A stretch of DNA of 64,000 bases from JAFKKS01 sp050187875 (GCA_050187875.1 JBFWXB010000016.1:27495-91494), one strand, 5' to 3'; counted from the stretch's first letter, positions 7,435 through 17,857 are shown. Made by a program: numbers and translations. The notes: generated by a model not told the origin, from the sequence alone.

Positions 7435-8301
7435 TCAACGGACACGGACCGCAGGTTCGAGCACCAGCACGGCGCCTTGAACGCGTCCGACCAAGGACGG
7501 GCTGTCGACACGCCTGGATGCGCCCTGAACGGCGTTGTCGGCAAAATCCGCAATTGCCAGGCGCAACGCGCTGAGACGCATGCCCCGCGTGACATCCGGC
7601 GCCGGCGGACCATATCGCCGCTGAAAAATATCGGGCGTCACGACCTCGATGACGCCGCGTGGCGTGTTGACCGCGATCCCGTCCGCGGTCGTTTCCGCGG
7701 CAGGCGCATTGGCGAATGCGGCGAGGAACGCCGCGTGCGCGGCGGGCTCGCTCGCGACGAAAACGACGCCGGCGACACCCAAGGCGCGATTCGCATGACT
7801 CTGAAATGCCGGGTTCCAGAAATTTTCCGGATAATGCTGCTGACAGACGAAGAAGCCGGCATCCGCTTTCGGATCGACAGCGAAGGCGAGCGAGAACGCA
7901 ACCTTGATCACGTCGCCGTTCGGCCGCCGCGCCTCGCGCTCGAAATCGAAAGCGTCGTAGCCGCCGATCCCCGCGGCCTCGAACGCGTCGCGATCGGCGC
8001 GCGCGTCGCGGCTTTCGAGCACCAGCATCGCGAGCCCCTCCTGCCGCGCGAGAAATTCTTGCGCCGCTGTACCGAACGAGAAGGTGGGCGGGCCGGCCGG
8101 CGGAATCTTCTCCGGTTCTTCGACGCTGAGAAGCTCGATGAAGAACCCGGGAAACTGCACGATGTAATTGTGCGTGCCCCACGGATGCTTGTTGCGCGCG
8201 CCGACGGTGAAGCCGAGGCGGCGGTAACGTTCTGCCGTCGCGTCGAGATCGCGAACGGCATGAACAATATGATCGATGCCTCTCGGCGCTGGATTGGTGA
8301 T
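7435..8301 (-). CDS. VOC-superfamily (glyoxalase-like) protein with apparent AUC start
   Basis: 288 residues if translation begins at the ATC codon at 8301. The N-terminus then reads ITNPAPRGIDHIVHAVRDLD, the classic first strand of a vicinal-oxygen-chelate domain with its metal-binding His. A second half around GVAGVVFVASEPAAHAAF suggests paired modules as in the Glyoxalase_3-like family. There is no ATG, GTG or TTG between the upstream in-frame TAA and this point, yet a strong GGAGG lies 8 bases before the ATC. The only conventional start, a GTG at 8160, would delete the first 47 residues including the conserved strand. The substrate is unknown. It is divergent from the GH15 gene, with about 60 bp between them. 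Confidence 0.75.
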   Translation of the reverse strand: MTNPAPRGIDHIVHAVRDLDATAERYRRLGFTVGARNKHPWGTHNYIVQFPGFFIELLSVEEPEKIPPAGPPTFSFGTAAQEFLARQEGLAMLVLESRDARADRDAFEAAGIGGYDAFDFEREARRPNGDVIKVAFSLAFAVDPKADAGFFVCQQHYPENFWNPAFQSHANRALGVAGVVFVASEPAAHAAFLAAFANAPAAETTADGIAVNTPRGVIEVVTPDIFQRRYGPPAPDVTRGMRLSALRLAIADFADNAVQGASRRVDSPSLVGRVQGAVLVLEPAVRVR

Positions 8302-8364
8302 CGCCTGGTCCTCCGGTTCGTGTTAGCACGCACGGCCTGACATGCAGCTACGGGGATATACACC

Positions 8365-10209
8365 ATGGCGCTGCGAATCGAAGACTACGCAATGATTGGG
8401 GACTGCAAGACCGCAGCCCTTGTTGGCCTCGACGGCTCCATCGATTGGCTGTGCTGGCCTCGCTTCGATTCCGCCGCATGTTTCGCAGCATTGTTGGGGA
8501 CGTCCGAGAACGGCCGCTGGCTGATCGCCCCAAAGGGCGACACGCTCGACGTGCGGCGCAGCTATCGCCGCGGCACGCTGGTGCTCGAGACCGAATTCCA
8601 AACCGAGACCGGCTCTGCGACGGTCGTCGACTTCATGCCTCCGGCCGACGGCACCGCCGATCTCGTACGCATCGTCATGGGACGCACAGGTCGGATGAGG
8701 TTTCACACCGAGATGGTTGTCCGATTCGACTACGGCGCTACAGTTCCATGGGTCACACGCACCGAAGACGGCACGATCGACGCGATCGCCGGCCCGGAGC
8801 GCCTCGTCCTGCGAACTCCGGTTCAATTGCACGGGGAGGATCTCAAGACGGTCGGCGAATTCGAAATCAGCGCCGGCGAGTGCATTCCTTTCGTTCTTTC
8901 CCATGGGCTTTCGTGCGACAGCCCGCCCCAGGCCATCGACCCCATAAAGGCACTCGCACACACGGAAGCGTTTTGGCGACAATGGAGCGATCGATGCCCG
9001 GAGGTCGGGCCATGGTCGGACGCCGTGAAGCGCTCGCTGATCACGCTGAAGGCTCTGACCTACAAGCGCACTGGTGGAATCATTGCAGCGGCCACGACCT
9101 CGCTCCCCGAACATCTGGGCGGCGTGCGCAACTGGGACTATCGCTTTTGCTGGCTGCGAGACGCGACATTCACGCTCCTTGCATTCATGAACCTCGGATA
9201 TTTCGAGGAGGCGCGGGCATGGCGCGATTGGCTCATCCGAGCGGTAGCCGGCAGTCCGCGCCAGGTCCAGATCATGTACGGCGTCGCCGGAGAGCGGCGG
9301 CTCACGGAATGGACCGTACCGTGGCTTTCCGGCTACGAGAAATCGTCGCCGGTGCGGATCGGAAACGGCGCCGCGCAGCAACTGCAGAACGATGTGATCG
9401 GCGAAGTCGCCGACGCCATGTTCCAGGCGCTCAAAGCAGGGCTCGAACCGCCCAAACGCGCCTTCACCATGCGGCGCGAGTTCTTCGAGCATCTCGCGAC
9501 GGTTTGGCGAGAGCCGGACGAAGGCATTTGGGAAGTGCGCGGCGCGCGGCAGCATTTTGTTCACTCCAAGCTGATGGCTTGGGTCGCCTTTGACCGCGCT
9601 GCGGACGATCTCGAATCCCGTGTCTTCGAGGAATCGGGGCAGCGATGGCGTGACATCGCCAACGAGATTCATGCTGAGATTTGCGAGCGCGGCTTCGATC
9701 GCGAGCTGAACAGCTTCGTTCAGGCGTATGGCTCGAAAAAACTCGACGCAAGCCTGCTGCTGATCCCACTGGTCGGCTTTCTTCCGGCCAACGATCCGCG
9801 TGTGCGTGGAACGCTACGTGCCGTCGAAGAGAAACTGCTGATCGAGGATGAGTTCGTGCTGCGGTACGAAACTGACGACGAAATCGATGGTCTACCTCCA
9901 GGCGAGGGAGCGTTTCTGGCCTGCGGCTTTTGGCTCGTCGACAATTATGTGCTGCAAGACCGCCATGCGGATGCGCAACGGCTTTTCGAGCGGCTGCTCG
10001 CGCGCTGCAACGATGTCGGGCTGCTTGCCGAGGAGTTCGACCCGCGCAGCGGCCGCATGCTCGGCAACTTCCCGCAGGCCTACAGCCACGTCGGATTGAT
10101 CAACAGCGCGCTTAACCTTGCCCGGCGAATGGGGCCGGCCGAGGAACGCGCCCAGGTGCATATGCCGCAGGAACGCACTCGTAGCGCGGTCGGCGCAGGT
10201 GATGGTTGA
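8365..10209 (+). CDS. Glycoside hydrolase family 15 protein (glucoamylase/trehalase type)
   Basis: 614 residues with the full GH15 architecture: an N-terminal beta-sandwich region starting IEDYAMIGDCKTAALVG and DGSIDWLCWPRFDS, then an (alpha/alpha)6 barrel with NWDYRFCWLRDATFTL at about residues 256-271, and a C-terminal GLLAEEFDPRSGRMLGNFPQ followed by AYSHVGLINSALNLAR. The family hydrolyses alpha-glucosides, and several actinobacterial members act on trehalose. No signal peptide is seen, so it is probably cytoplasmic and acts on an internal glucan or trehalose (inference). It is a single-gene unit divergent from the VOC gene and convergent with the NIPSNAP gene. Confidence 0.92.
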   Translation: MALRIEDYAMIGDCKTAALVGLDGSIDWLCWPRFDSAACFAALLGTSENGRWLIAPKGDTLDVRRSYRRGTLVLETEFQTETGSATVVDFMPPADGTADLVRIVMGRTGRMRFHTEMVVRFDYGATVPWVTRTEDGTIDAIAGPERLVLRTPVQLHGEDLKTVGEFEISAGECIPFVLSHGLSCDSPPQAIDPIKALAHTEAFWRQWSDRCPEVGPWSDAVKRSLITLKALTYKRTGGIIAAATTSLPEHLGGVRNWDYRFCWLRDATFTLLAFMNLGYFEEARAWRDWLIRAVAGSPRQVQIMYGVAGERRLTEWTVPWLSGYEKSSPVRIGNGAAQQLQNDVIGEVADAMFQALKAGLEPPKRAFTMRREFFEHLATVWREPDEGIWEVRGARQHFVHSKLMAWVAFDRAADDLESRVFEESGQRWRDIANEIHAEICERGFDRELNSFVQAYGSKKLDASLLLIPLVGFLPANDPRVRGTLRAVEEKLLIEDEFVLRYETDDEIDGLPPGEGAFLACGFWLVDNYVLQDRHADAQRLFERLLARCNDVGLLAEEFDPRSGRMLGNFPQAYSHVGLINSALNLARRMGPAEERAQVHMPQERTRSAVGAGDG

Positions 10210-10228
10210 GGCGTGCCTCGACTGTTCC

Positions 10229-10555
10229 CTACTTCACACTCGAAAACGATGTCGGCTGCAGGAATTGGCTCGAAATGTTCTGCACGATGGCGCCGTCCTT
10301 TTCAGACTCGGCGCGCTTGGCGATCCATTCCGGGTCCGCCATGAACGCATTCCACTTCTTTTCGCGCTCGGCGAGCGACTCCCACGCCAGCATGTACATG
10401 AGGTCGCAGTTCGATTCTCCGACCAGCGTCGTCCAGAACCCGGCCTGGCGGATGCCGTGCTTCTCCCAAAGCTTCAACGTCACCGTGTCGAAGCGTTTGA
10501 TCAACGCCGGCAGCCGCATGGGCAGGCAGCGGTAGATGCGCAATTCATAGATCAT
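10229..10555 (-). CDS. NIPSNAP family protein
   Basis: 108 residues starting MIYELRIYRC, with the dimeric alpha/beta-barrel pattern of NIPSNAP proteins: strand YELRIY, then a helix KRFDTVTLKLWEKHG, strand QAGFWTT, and DLMYMLAWESLAEREKKW followed by MADPEW. The family is small, widespread and of unknown bacterial function. It lies downstream of pyrG on the same strand with a 65-bp gap and converges on the GH15 gene. No partner is suggested by context. Confidence 0.88.
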   Translation of the reverse strand: MIYELRIYRCLPMRLPALIKRFDTVTLKLWEKHGIRQAGFWTTLVGESNCDLMYMLAWESLAEREKKWNAFMADPEWIAKRAESEKDGAIVQNISSQFLQPTSFSSVK

Positions 10556-10620
10556 CGCATTCCTCCGGATGAAATGTAGATTGAGGCTCGGCGCAGGACA
10601 GACCTTGTGTTTCGCCCGCG

Positions 10621-12249
<1,629 letters not shown>

Positions 12250-12335
12250 GGGACCCTACCTATAACCTCCGGCAAGCGATTCGACTACGCGCAAGGCGGC
12301 TCATCAACAGCCGGCCGGCCATGCAATTGCGGCAC

Positions 12336-12716
12336 CTATTGGGACTGCGGAACCTGCGGGCCGGACGGCTGCGCCGGGGCCTGCTGTGCGGGGGCCGGTT
12401 TCTGAAGCTGATCCAGAACGCCCTTGCCTTGACCGAGGGGCGACATTGGCGCCGTGGGCGAGCCCGTACCGGTGCCGAGGATTGAATTCGGCCGCCGATC
12501 CACGTTCGCCAGCACCGACAGCAGGAGGCTCGTCGCGAAGAAAATGCCGGCGAGGATCGCCGTCGAGCGAGTCAGCACGTTCGCCGTGCCGCGGCTGGAC
12601 AGGAAGCCGCCGCCCCCGCCCATACCGAGCCCGCCGCCCTCCGATTTCTGCAGGAGGACAAGGCCGGTCATGGCGAGCACGACCATCAGGTGGATGACGA
12701 TAATGACGGTCTGCAT
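12336..12716 (-). CDS. secG: Preprotein translocase subunit SecG
   Basis: Small inner-membrane partner of SecYE that aids protein export. From ATG 12716 (MQTVIIVIHLMVV) it has 126 residues: membrane segment 1 at about 2-22, the conserved cytoplasmic loop LLQKSEGGGLGMGGGG, then segment 2 ILAGIFFATSLLLSVLA, and a Pro/Gln/Ala-rich tail. The loop and tail are typical of alphaproteobacterial SecG. An upstream in-frame ATG at 12740 would add eight residues. It sits between tpiA and pyrG. Confidence 0.93.
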   Translation of the reverse strand: MQTVIIVIHLMVVLAMTGLVLLQKSEGGGLGMGGGGGFLSSRGTANVLTRSTAILAGIFFATSLLLSVLANVDRRPNSILGTGTGSPTAPMSPLGQGKGVLDQLQKPAPAQQAPAQPSGPQVPQSQ

Positions 12717-12833
12717 CGTGAATCCAAAAAACAGGGACATCTGCCGCGCCGAAGGCGCGTAACGCCGCGTCCCATATAGGAAGTCGAGCGGCTATCTACA
12801 CGATGGCGGCAGCCATTTCCACCATCGCCTTGA

Positions 12834-13589
12834 TTATTCATAGGCGGCGGCGATCCCGAGGAAATCGGCCGCTTTGAGGCTCGCCCCCCCGACCAAGGCG
12901 CCGTCGACGTCCCGGACAGCCATGAGCTCCTTGGCATTTGCGGGCTTCACCGAGCCCCCATAGAGGATCCGCATCCTCTGCCCCGCCGCGCCGAAACGGG
13001 CGACAAGCGCCTGGCGGATCGAGCCATGCACCTCGGCGACATCGGCCGGGGTCGGTGTGAGGCCAGACCCGATGGCCCAGACCGGCTCGTAGGCGACGAC
13101 GAGATTCGCCGCTGTGGCCCCGTTCGGCACGGAACCCTGCAATTGCCGGCCAACGACGATAAGCGTCTCGCCGGCTTCGCGCTGCGCCTGCGTTTCGCCG
13201 ATGCAGACGATCGCCATAAGCCCTGCCCGCCAGGCTGCTTCCGCCTTGGCCCGGACATCCGCATCGCCCTCGCAATGATACGTGCGCCGCTCCGAGTGGC
13301 CGACGATGACCGCGGTCGCGCCGGCGTCGGCCAGCATCTCGGCCGAAAGGTCGCCGGTGAACGCGCCCGACGCCTTGGCATGGCAGTCCTGGCCTCCGAT
13401 TGCGACACGCGTCCCTTTCGCCCGGGCGGCAAAGGCCGAGATCAAGGTCGCAGGCGGGCAGATCATGAGGTCGGCCGCGGGGAGCCGCGCGGCCCTGGCC
13501 GCGATGGCCTCCAGTTCGCCAACGGAGGCGCCGAGCCCATTCATTTTCCAATTGCCCGCGACCAAAGGCCGCCTCGTTTCGCCTGCCAT
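12834..13589 (-). CDS. tpiA: Triose-phosphate isomerase
   Basis: Interconverts dihydroxyacetone phosphate and glyceraldehyde 3-phosphate. 251 residues with all hallmark sites: NWKMN (residues 12-16, substrate Lys), GHSERR (catalytic His region), YEPVWAIGSG (catalytic Glu) and YGGSVKP near the end. It is divergent from ppiD across about 200 bp that should hold both promoters, and upstream of secG and pyrG. Confidence 0.96.
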   Translation of the reverse strand: MAGETRRPLVAGNWKMNGLGASVGELEAIAARAARLPAADLMICPPATLISAFAARAKGTRVAIGGQDCHAKASGAFTGDLSAEMLADAGATAVIVGHSERRTYHCEGDADVRAKAEAAWRAGLMAIVCIGETQAQREAGETLIVVGRQLQGSVPNGATAANLVVAYEPVWAIGSGLTPTPADVAEVHGSIRQALVARFGAAGQRMRILYGGSVKPANAKELMAVRDVDGALVGGASLKAADFLGIAAAYE

Positions 13590-13790
13590 GCCTGCTCCTC
13601 ATTTCGCCGCGAAAGGAGCGGTTAGCAGAGCGCGGCTTCGAGAAAAAGGCTCCCGCGAAGCGCATTCTGCCGCGGCCGTCGTTGGCCCCTTCGGTCATGT
13701 TGCAGCGCCAACCTTCGATCCTTATGATGCGCGCGCCTCGGTGACCACGCGCCCGCGGTCCCGGCATCCCTCACGAAAAGCAGCGGATTC

Positions 13791-15704
13791 ATGCTTCGCG
13801 GTCTACGACAAGCTTCGAGCAATTGGCTCGGCAAACTCATCATGGTGGCCGTCGTCGGCTTCCTGATCATCAGCTTTGCCATCTGGGGTATCGGCGACAT
13901 TTTCCGCGGCTTCGGGCGCTCGACGGTCGCCAAGATTGGAGGCACCGAGATCGGTTATGAGCAGTTCCGCCAGATTTATACGGAACGGCTGCAGCAGATC
14001 GGGGCGCAGATCGGCCGGCCGCTGACGCCGGATCAGGCGCGCGCCGCCGGGCTCGATCGGCAAATCCTCGCGCAGGTGATTTCTGAAACGGCGCTCGACG
14101 AGCGCGCACATAAGCTCGGCCTCGGCGTCACGGACGCGACGGTCGCGCAGCAGATCCAGTCCATGCCCGTCTTCAACGGGCCGACCGGCAAATTCGATTC
14201 GCAGATGTTCCTGCAGCGCATCCGTGCGGCGGGCTACACCGAACAGCGTTTCGTCAGCGAGCAGCGCCGCTTCATCATCCGCAGTCAGCTCACGAACTCC
14301 GTCGCCGGTGAGGTCATCCCGCCGAAGACGATGCTGGATGCGGCCAATCGCTTCCAGAACGAGAAGCGCACCATCGAATATGTCGCGCTCGGCGCGGCGC
14401 AAGCGGGCGACATCGCGCAGCCGACGCCCGAGCAGGTGCAAACCTATTACGACGAACACAAGACCCAATTCCGCGCGCCGGAATACCGCAAGCTGGTGAT
14501 CGTCCCGCTTTCGAGCGCTGACGTTGCGAAGTGGATCCAGATTTCTGATGCGGACGCGCAGAAATATTACGACACGCACCGCTCGCGCTATGTGAAGACC
14601 GGCGAGCGGCATATTCAGCAGATCATCTTCCCGACGATGGAAGAAGCAAAGGCCGCCAAGGCGAAGATCGACAGCGGCACGCCGTTCATGACGATCGCGT
14701 CAGAGCGCGGGCTTTCAGAAAAGGACATCGATTCCGGCTTCGTCGGCAAAACCGGGGCGCTCGCTCCGGCTGTCGCCGACGCCGCCTTTTCGCTCTCCGA
14801 GGGGGGCGTCAGCGATCCGGTGCAGGCGCGCGCCGGCGTTGCGCTCGTCAAGGTCCTCAAAATTCAGCCGGATACGGTCCAGACCTTCGAAGAGGCGAAG
14901 GCTGACGTGAAGGCGGAGCTCGCGCGCGAGCGCACGCGCGACGAGATCACGGACAAGCACGACAAGATCGAGGACGAACGCGCCGCCGGCTCGACGCTCG
15001 CCGAAGCGGCGCAGAAAGTCGGCGTCATCGCCAACACCATCGATGCCGTTGACCGGTCCGGTAAGGACCCGTCGGGCGCGCCGGTGGTCGGCCTGACGTC
15101 TCCGGAAATCCTTGCCCAGGCCTTTGCGACGGAGCCGGGCGTCGAGGCGGATCCCGTGCGCCTCCCCGACGGCGGCTATGTCTGGTTCGACGTCGCGGGC
15201 GTGACGCCTTCCCACGAGCGCAAGCTCGATGAAGTGCGCGACCAGGTCGCGCAAAAGTGGCGGGATGCGCAGATTGCCGACGCTCTCAAAAAGAAGGCCG
15301 ACGATCTCCTTGCGAAACTCAAGTCCGGCGGCACCCTCGCCGACATCGCCACGGCCGAGGGCTTGAAGGTCGAGACTGCGAGCGGCCTGCATCGGCGCGG
15401 CATCGACGAGCGCATCTCGGCGGACGCACTCGGTGTGATTTTCCGGGTTCCCAAAGGCGGCGTCGGCGACGCCGTTGGCAAGGATCCCACCGAGCAGATC
15501 GTCTTCCGCGTGACGGAAAGCGAGGTCCCGCCGCTCGACCCGAAGGCACCGGAGAACAAGAGCCTCGTCGACGCCATGGCGACCTCGCTGTCGAACGATC
15601 TCCTGATCGAATACGCGGCGCAGGTCGAGCGAGACATCGGCACAAGCGTCAATCAGGATGTCCTGCGCCGCATCGCCGGCGGAGGCTCAGCCGAGCCAGA
15701 GTAA
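13791..15704 (+). CDS. ppiD: PpiD-like periplasmic peptidyl-prolyl isomerase/chaperone
   Basis: 637 residues anchored by one N-terminal membrane helix (LGKLIMVAVVGFLIISFAIW, about residues 13-32) and exposed to the periplasm. A SurA-like N domain follows (IGGTEIGYEQFRQIY, with QARAAGLDRQILAQVISE). A parvulin-type PPIase domain starts around RHIQQIIFPTMEEA and continues through SERGLSEKDIDSGFVGKTG. PpiD-type proteins help newly exported outer-membrane proteins fold at the Sec exit. It is transcribed divergently from tpiA and runs into trpE with a 10-base gap, so it may be cotranscribed with trpE. Confidence 0.9.
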   Translation: MLRGLRQASSNWLGKLIMVAVVGFLIISFAIWGIGDIFRGFGRSTVAKIGGTEIGYEQFRQIYTERLQQIGAQIGRPLTPDQARAAGLDRQILAQVISETALDERAHKLGLGVTDATVAQQIQSMPVFNGPTGKFDSQMFLQRIRAAGYTEQRFVSEQRRFIIRSQLTNSVAGEVIPPKTMLDAANRFQNEKRTIEYVALGAAQAGDIAQPTPEQVQTYYDEHKTQFRAPEYRKLVIVPLSSADVAKWIQISDADAQKYYDTHRSRYVKTGERHIQQIIFPTMEEAKAAKAKIDSGTPFMTIASERGLSEKDIDSGFVGKTGALAPAVADAAFSLSEGGVSDPVQARAGVALVKVLKIQPDTVQTFEEAKADVKAELARERTRDEITDKHDKIEDERAAGSTLAEAAQKVGVIANTIDAVDRSGKDPSGAPVVGLTSPEILAQAFATEPGVEADPVRLPDGGYVWFDVAGVTPSHERKLDEVRDQVAQKWRDAQIADALKKKADDLLAKLKSGGTLADIATAEGLKVETASGLHRRGIDERISADALGVIFRVPKGGVGDAVGKDPTEQIVFRVTESEVPPLDPKAPENKSLVDAMATSLSNDLLIEYAAQVERDIGTSVNQDVLRRIAGGGSAEPE

Positions 15705-15714
15705 AGCGCGCGCT

Positions 15715-17229
15715 ATGCAGATTGAGCCCTCGGCCGAAGATTTCGCCAGGCGCTACGACCGCGGCGAGCCACAAGTCGTCTGGACGACGCTGGTCGCGGA
15801 CCTCGAGACCCCCGTCTCGGCCTTCCTGAAGGTCGCGGGCGGGCGGCCAATGAGCTTCCTCCTCGAATCCGTCGAGGGAGGCGCTTCGCGCGGCCGCTAT
15901 TCCATCATCGGCCTCGACCCGGATGTGGTCTGGCGCGCGAACGGCCTTAAAGCCGAGATCAACCGCGCCGCGCGCAGCCAGCCGGAGGCCTTCACCCCCT
16001 GCCCTCAAGGGCCGCTCGACGCGCTACGCGCGCTGATCGCTGAGAGCAGGATCGCGCTTCCGCATGATCTGCCGCCGATGGCGGCCGGCGTGTTCGGCTA
16101 TCTGAGCTACGACACCGTGCGGCTCATCGAGGAGCTTCCGACGCAGAAGCCCGATCCGATCGGCATCCCCGACGCGATCATGATCCGCCCGACGGTCGTC
16201 ATCGTGTTCGACACGGTGAAGGACACGATCACGGTCGTGACGCCGGTGCGGCCCGAGAACGGCGTCGCAGCGAAGACAGCATTGCAGCGCGCGACCGATC
16301 GCCTCTCCGCCGTGGTCGATCGCTTCGACACGATGCTGCTCAACATGGCGGACGATCATCCCGGTCCGCTGACCGTGCCGACGCAATCCAACACCACGCC
16401 GCAGGAATTTGCAGCGATGGTGCTCCGCGCCAAGGACTACATCGCCGCCGGCGACATCTTCCAGGTGGTGCTGGCGCAGCGCTTCGAGGCGCCGTTCACT
16501 CTGCCGCCCTTTGCGCTTTATCGCGCGCTGCGTCGCGTGAACCCGGCGCCATTCCTCTTCTTCCTCAATTACGGCGCGTTCAGCGTCGCCGGTTCGAGCC
16601 CGGAAATCCTGGTGCGGGCTCGCGACAACGTGGTGACCATCCGCCCGATCGCCGGCACGCGGCCGCGCGGGCCGACGCCGCATGAGGACAAGGCGCTGGA
16701 AGACGAACTCCTCGCCGACCCGAAGGAACGCGCCGAGCATCTGATGCTGCTCGACCTTGGCCGCAATGATGTCGGGCGCGTCTCGGAGATCGGGACTGTG
16801 AAGGTCACGGACCAGTTTTTCATCGAGCGCTACAGCCAGGTGATGCACATCGTCTCCAACGTCGAGGGCAAGCTCGCATCGCGATACGACGCGCTCGACG
16901 CGCTGGCGGCTGGCTTCCCGGCCGGCACCGTCTCCGGCGCGCCGAAGGTCCGCGCGATGCAGATCATCGACGAGCTCGAAAAAGAGAAGCGCGGCCTCTA
17001 TGCCGGCTGCGTCGGCTATTTCTCCGCCGCCGGCGAAATGGACACCTGCATCGTGCTGCGCACCGCGCTGGTGAAGGACGGCAAGATGTACGTCCAAGCC
17101 GGGGCCGGGATCGTTGCTGACTCCAACCCGGCTGCCGAGCAACAGGAATGCGTCAACAAGGCGAAGGCGCTGTTCCGCGCCGCCGAAGAGGCGCAGCGCT
17201 TCGCCAGCGCCGCCAAGCGGGGGCAATAG
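15715..17229 (+). CDS. trpE: Anthranilate synthase component I
   Basis: Converts chorismate to anthranilate with ammonia supplied by TrpG, the first step of tryptophan synthesis. From ATG 15715 (MQIEPSAEDFARRY) it has 504 residues. Landmarks are LLESVEGG, SRGRYSIIG, SSPEILVRA, IRPIAGTRPRG, LLDLGRNDVGRVS and FPAGTVSGAPKVRAMQI. It is a stand-alone TrpE, unlike the fused TrpE(G) of Rhizobium and Sinorhizobium. Only 10 bases separate it from ppiD, leaving no room for a leader-peptide attenuator. A toxin-antitoxin pair separates it from trpG. Confidence 0.96.
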   Translation: MQIEPSAEDFARRYDRGEPQVVWTTLVADLETPVSAFLKVAGGRPMSFLLESVEGGASRGRYSIIGLDPDVVWRANGLKAEINRAARSQPEAFTPCPQGPLDALRALIAESRIALPHDLPPMAAGVFGYLSYDTVRLIEELPTQKPDPIGIPDAIMIRPTVVIVFDTVKDTITVVTPVRPENGVAAKTALQRATDRLSAVVDRFDTMLLNMADDHPGPLTVPTQSNTTPQEFAAMVLRAKDYIAAGDIFQVVLAQRFEAPFTLPPFALYRALRRVNPAPFLFFLNYGAFSVAGSSPEILVRARDNVVTIRPIAGTRPRGPTPHEDKALEDELLADPKERAEHLMLLDLGRNDVGRVSEIGTVKVTDQFFIERYSQVMHIVSNVEGKLASRYDALDALAAGFPAGTVSGAPKVRAMQIIDELEKEKRGLYAGCVGYFSAAGEMDTCIVLRTALVKDGKMYVQAGAGIVADSNPAAEQQECVNKAKALFRAAEEAQRFASAAKRGQ

Positions 17230-17252
17230 CCGCACGTTCACCATTGCACTTC

Positions 17253-17298
17253 TGGCCATGCCGCATTAGGTTACATGTAACCCAATGCGGCATGGCCA
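17253..17298. promoter_or_regulatory. 46-bp near-perfect palindrome overlapping antitoxin start (candidate operator)
   Basis: Centred between 17275 and 17276 on the core TTACATGTAA, 22 of 23 base pairs match; the only mismatch is 17268/17283. Half-sites read TGGCCATGCCGCATTAGG and its mirror. It begins 24 bases after the trpE stop and covers the ATG at 17292 of the antitoxin. MazE-type antitoxins usually repress their own operon through palindromes at the start, so autoregulation is likely (inference). As RNA it would fold into a very stable hairpin covering the start codon, and it may also end trpE transcripts, although no T-run follows. Confidence 0.75.
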
Positions 17299-17534
17299 TG
17301 AGAACCAAGGCTTCGGAGCGAAACACCACGAAAGGCTCGTCTCGCGACAAGGTCCGAGCACACCGCTCGCGGATGCGCGCAAAAGGTCTACGTCCCGTAC
17401 AATTCTGGCTCCCGGATACGCGCTCTCCAGAATTTGCAGCGGAAGCACGCCGGCAATCGCTCGCGATAGCGAACAGCCCTACGGAGGGTGAAGACCAGGC
17501 TTTCGTGGAATCGTTGTCGGACCGCGACGAATGA
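17292..17534 (+). CDS. MazE-family antitoxin (DUF3018)
   Basis: 80 residues. A basic N-terminal part (SSRDKVRAHRSRMRAKGLRP) is followed by VQFWLPDTRSPEFAAEARRQ and an acidic tail EGEDQAFVESLSDRDE, the DUF3018 pattern. The basic region probably binds DNA and the acidic tail the toxin. The stop codon overlaps the toxin ATG as ATGA. No good Shine-Dalgarno precedes either ATG (17292 or 17298), and the first lies inside the 46-bp palindrome, so translation may depend on promoter activity from that site. The pair sits between trpE and trpG, an unusual place, and by eye has lower GC than its neighbours, as expected of a mobile module. Confidence 0.85.
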   Translation: MAMRTKASERNTTKGSSRDKVRAHRSRMRAKGLRPVQFWLPDTRSPEFAAEARRQSLAIANSPTEGEDQAFVESLSDRDE

Positions 17535-17857
17535 AGCGGGGCGAGGTGTGGACGGCTGCTGGATCTGGTTACGCCGGCAAGCCTCGTCCGATCATCATCA
17601 TTCAGGACGATCGTTTCGACGCGACAAAATCCGTCACAGTTTGCGGGCTGACGACGACGGACGTCGACGCGCCTCTCGGTCGTATAAAAATGCAGCCGAG
17701 TGCAGAGAACGGGCTCGAGCAAACATCGTGGATGATGGTCGATAAGGTCTTCACTGTTCGTCGCGGCCAATTAGGCAAAAAGCTCGGCACGGTCAGCCCT
17801 GCCGAGATTCAGGAACTTAATCGGGCGCTAATTGTATTTCTCGGCCTCTCCGGTTAG
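17531..17857 (+). CDS. PemK/MazF-family toxin
   Basis: 108 residues, a normal MazF-like size. MKRGEVWTA opens the first strand, then KPRPIIIIQDDRFDATKSVT, the conserved WMMVDKVFTVRR and a C-terminal ELNRALIVFLGL. The fold is that of MazF/PemK endoribonucleases that cut mRNA at short specific sequences, blocking translation until the antitoxin recovers. Arg in KPRP and Ser/Thr in the VTVCGLTT strand are positioned like family catalytic residues. It is coupled to the antitoxin by a 4-base overlap. About 60 bases separate it from trpG. Confidence 0.9.
   Translation: MKRGEVWTAAGSGYAGKPRPIIIIQDDRFDATKSVTVCGLTTTDVDAPLGRIKMQPSAENGLEQTSWMMVDKVFTVRRGQLGKKLGTVSPAEIQELNRALIVFLGLSG

Noticed and set aside
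7397..8329. Alternative frame over the VOC gene on the minus strand
   Set aside because: Arg/Ser-rich shadow; the VOC frame at 7435-8301 has recognisable strands and metal residues.
10401..10428. GGTTCGATTC-like tRNA T-loop resemblance inside the NIPSNAP gene
   Set aside because: No stems around it and it is part of a good coding frame.
17153..17770. Minus-strand frame covering the toxin-antitoxin pair
   Set aside because: Opposite to two well-formed, overlapping MazE/MazF-type genes and without any motif.
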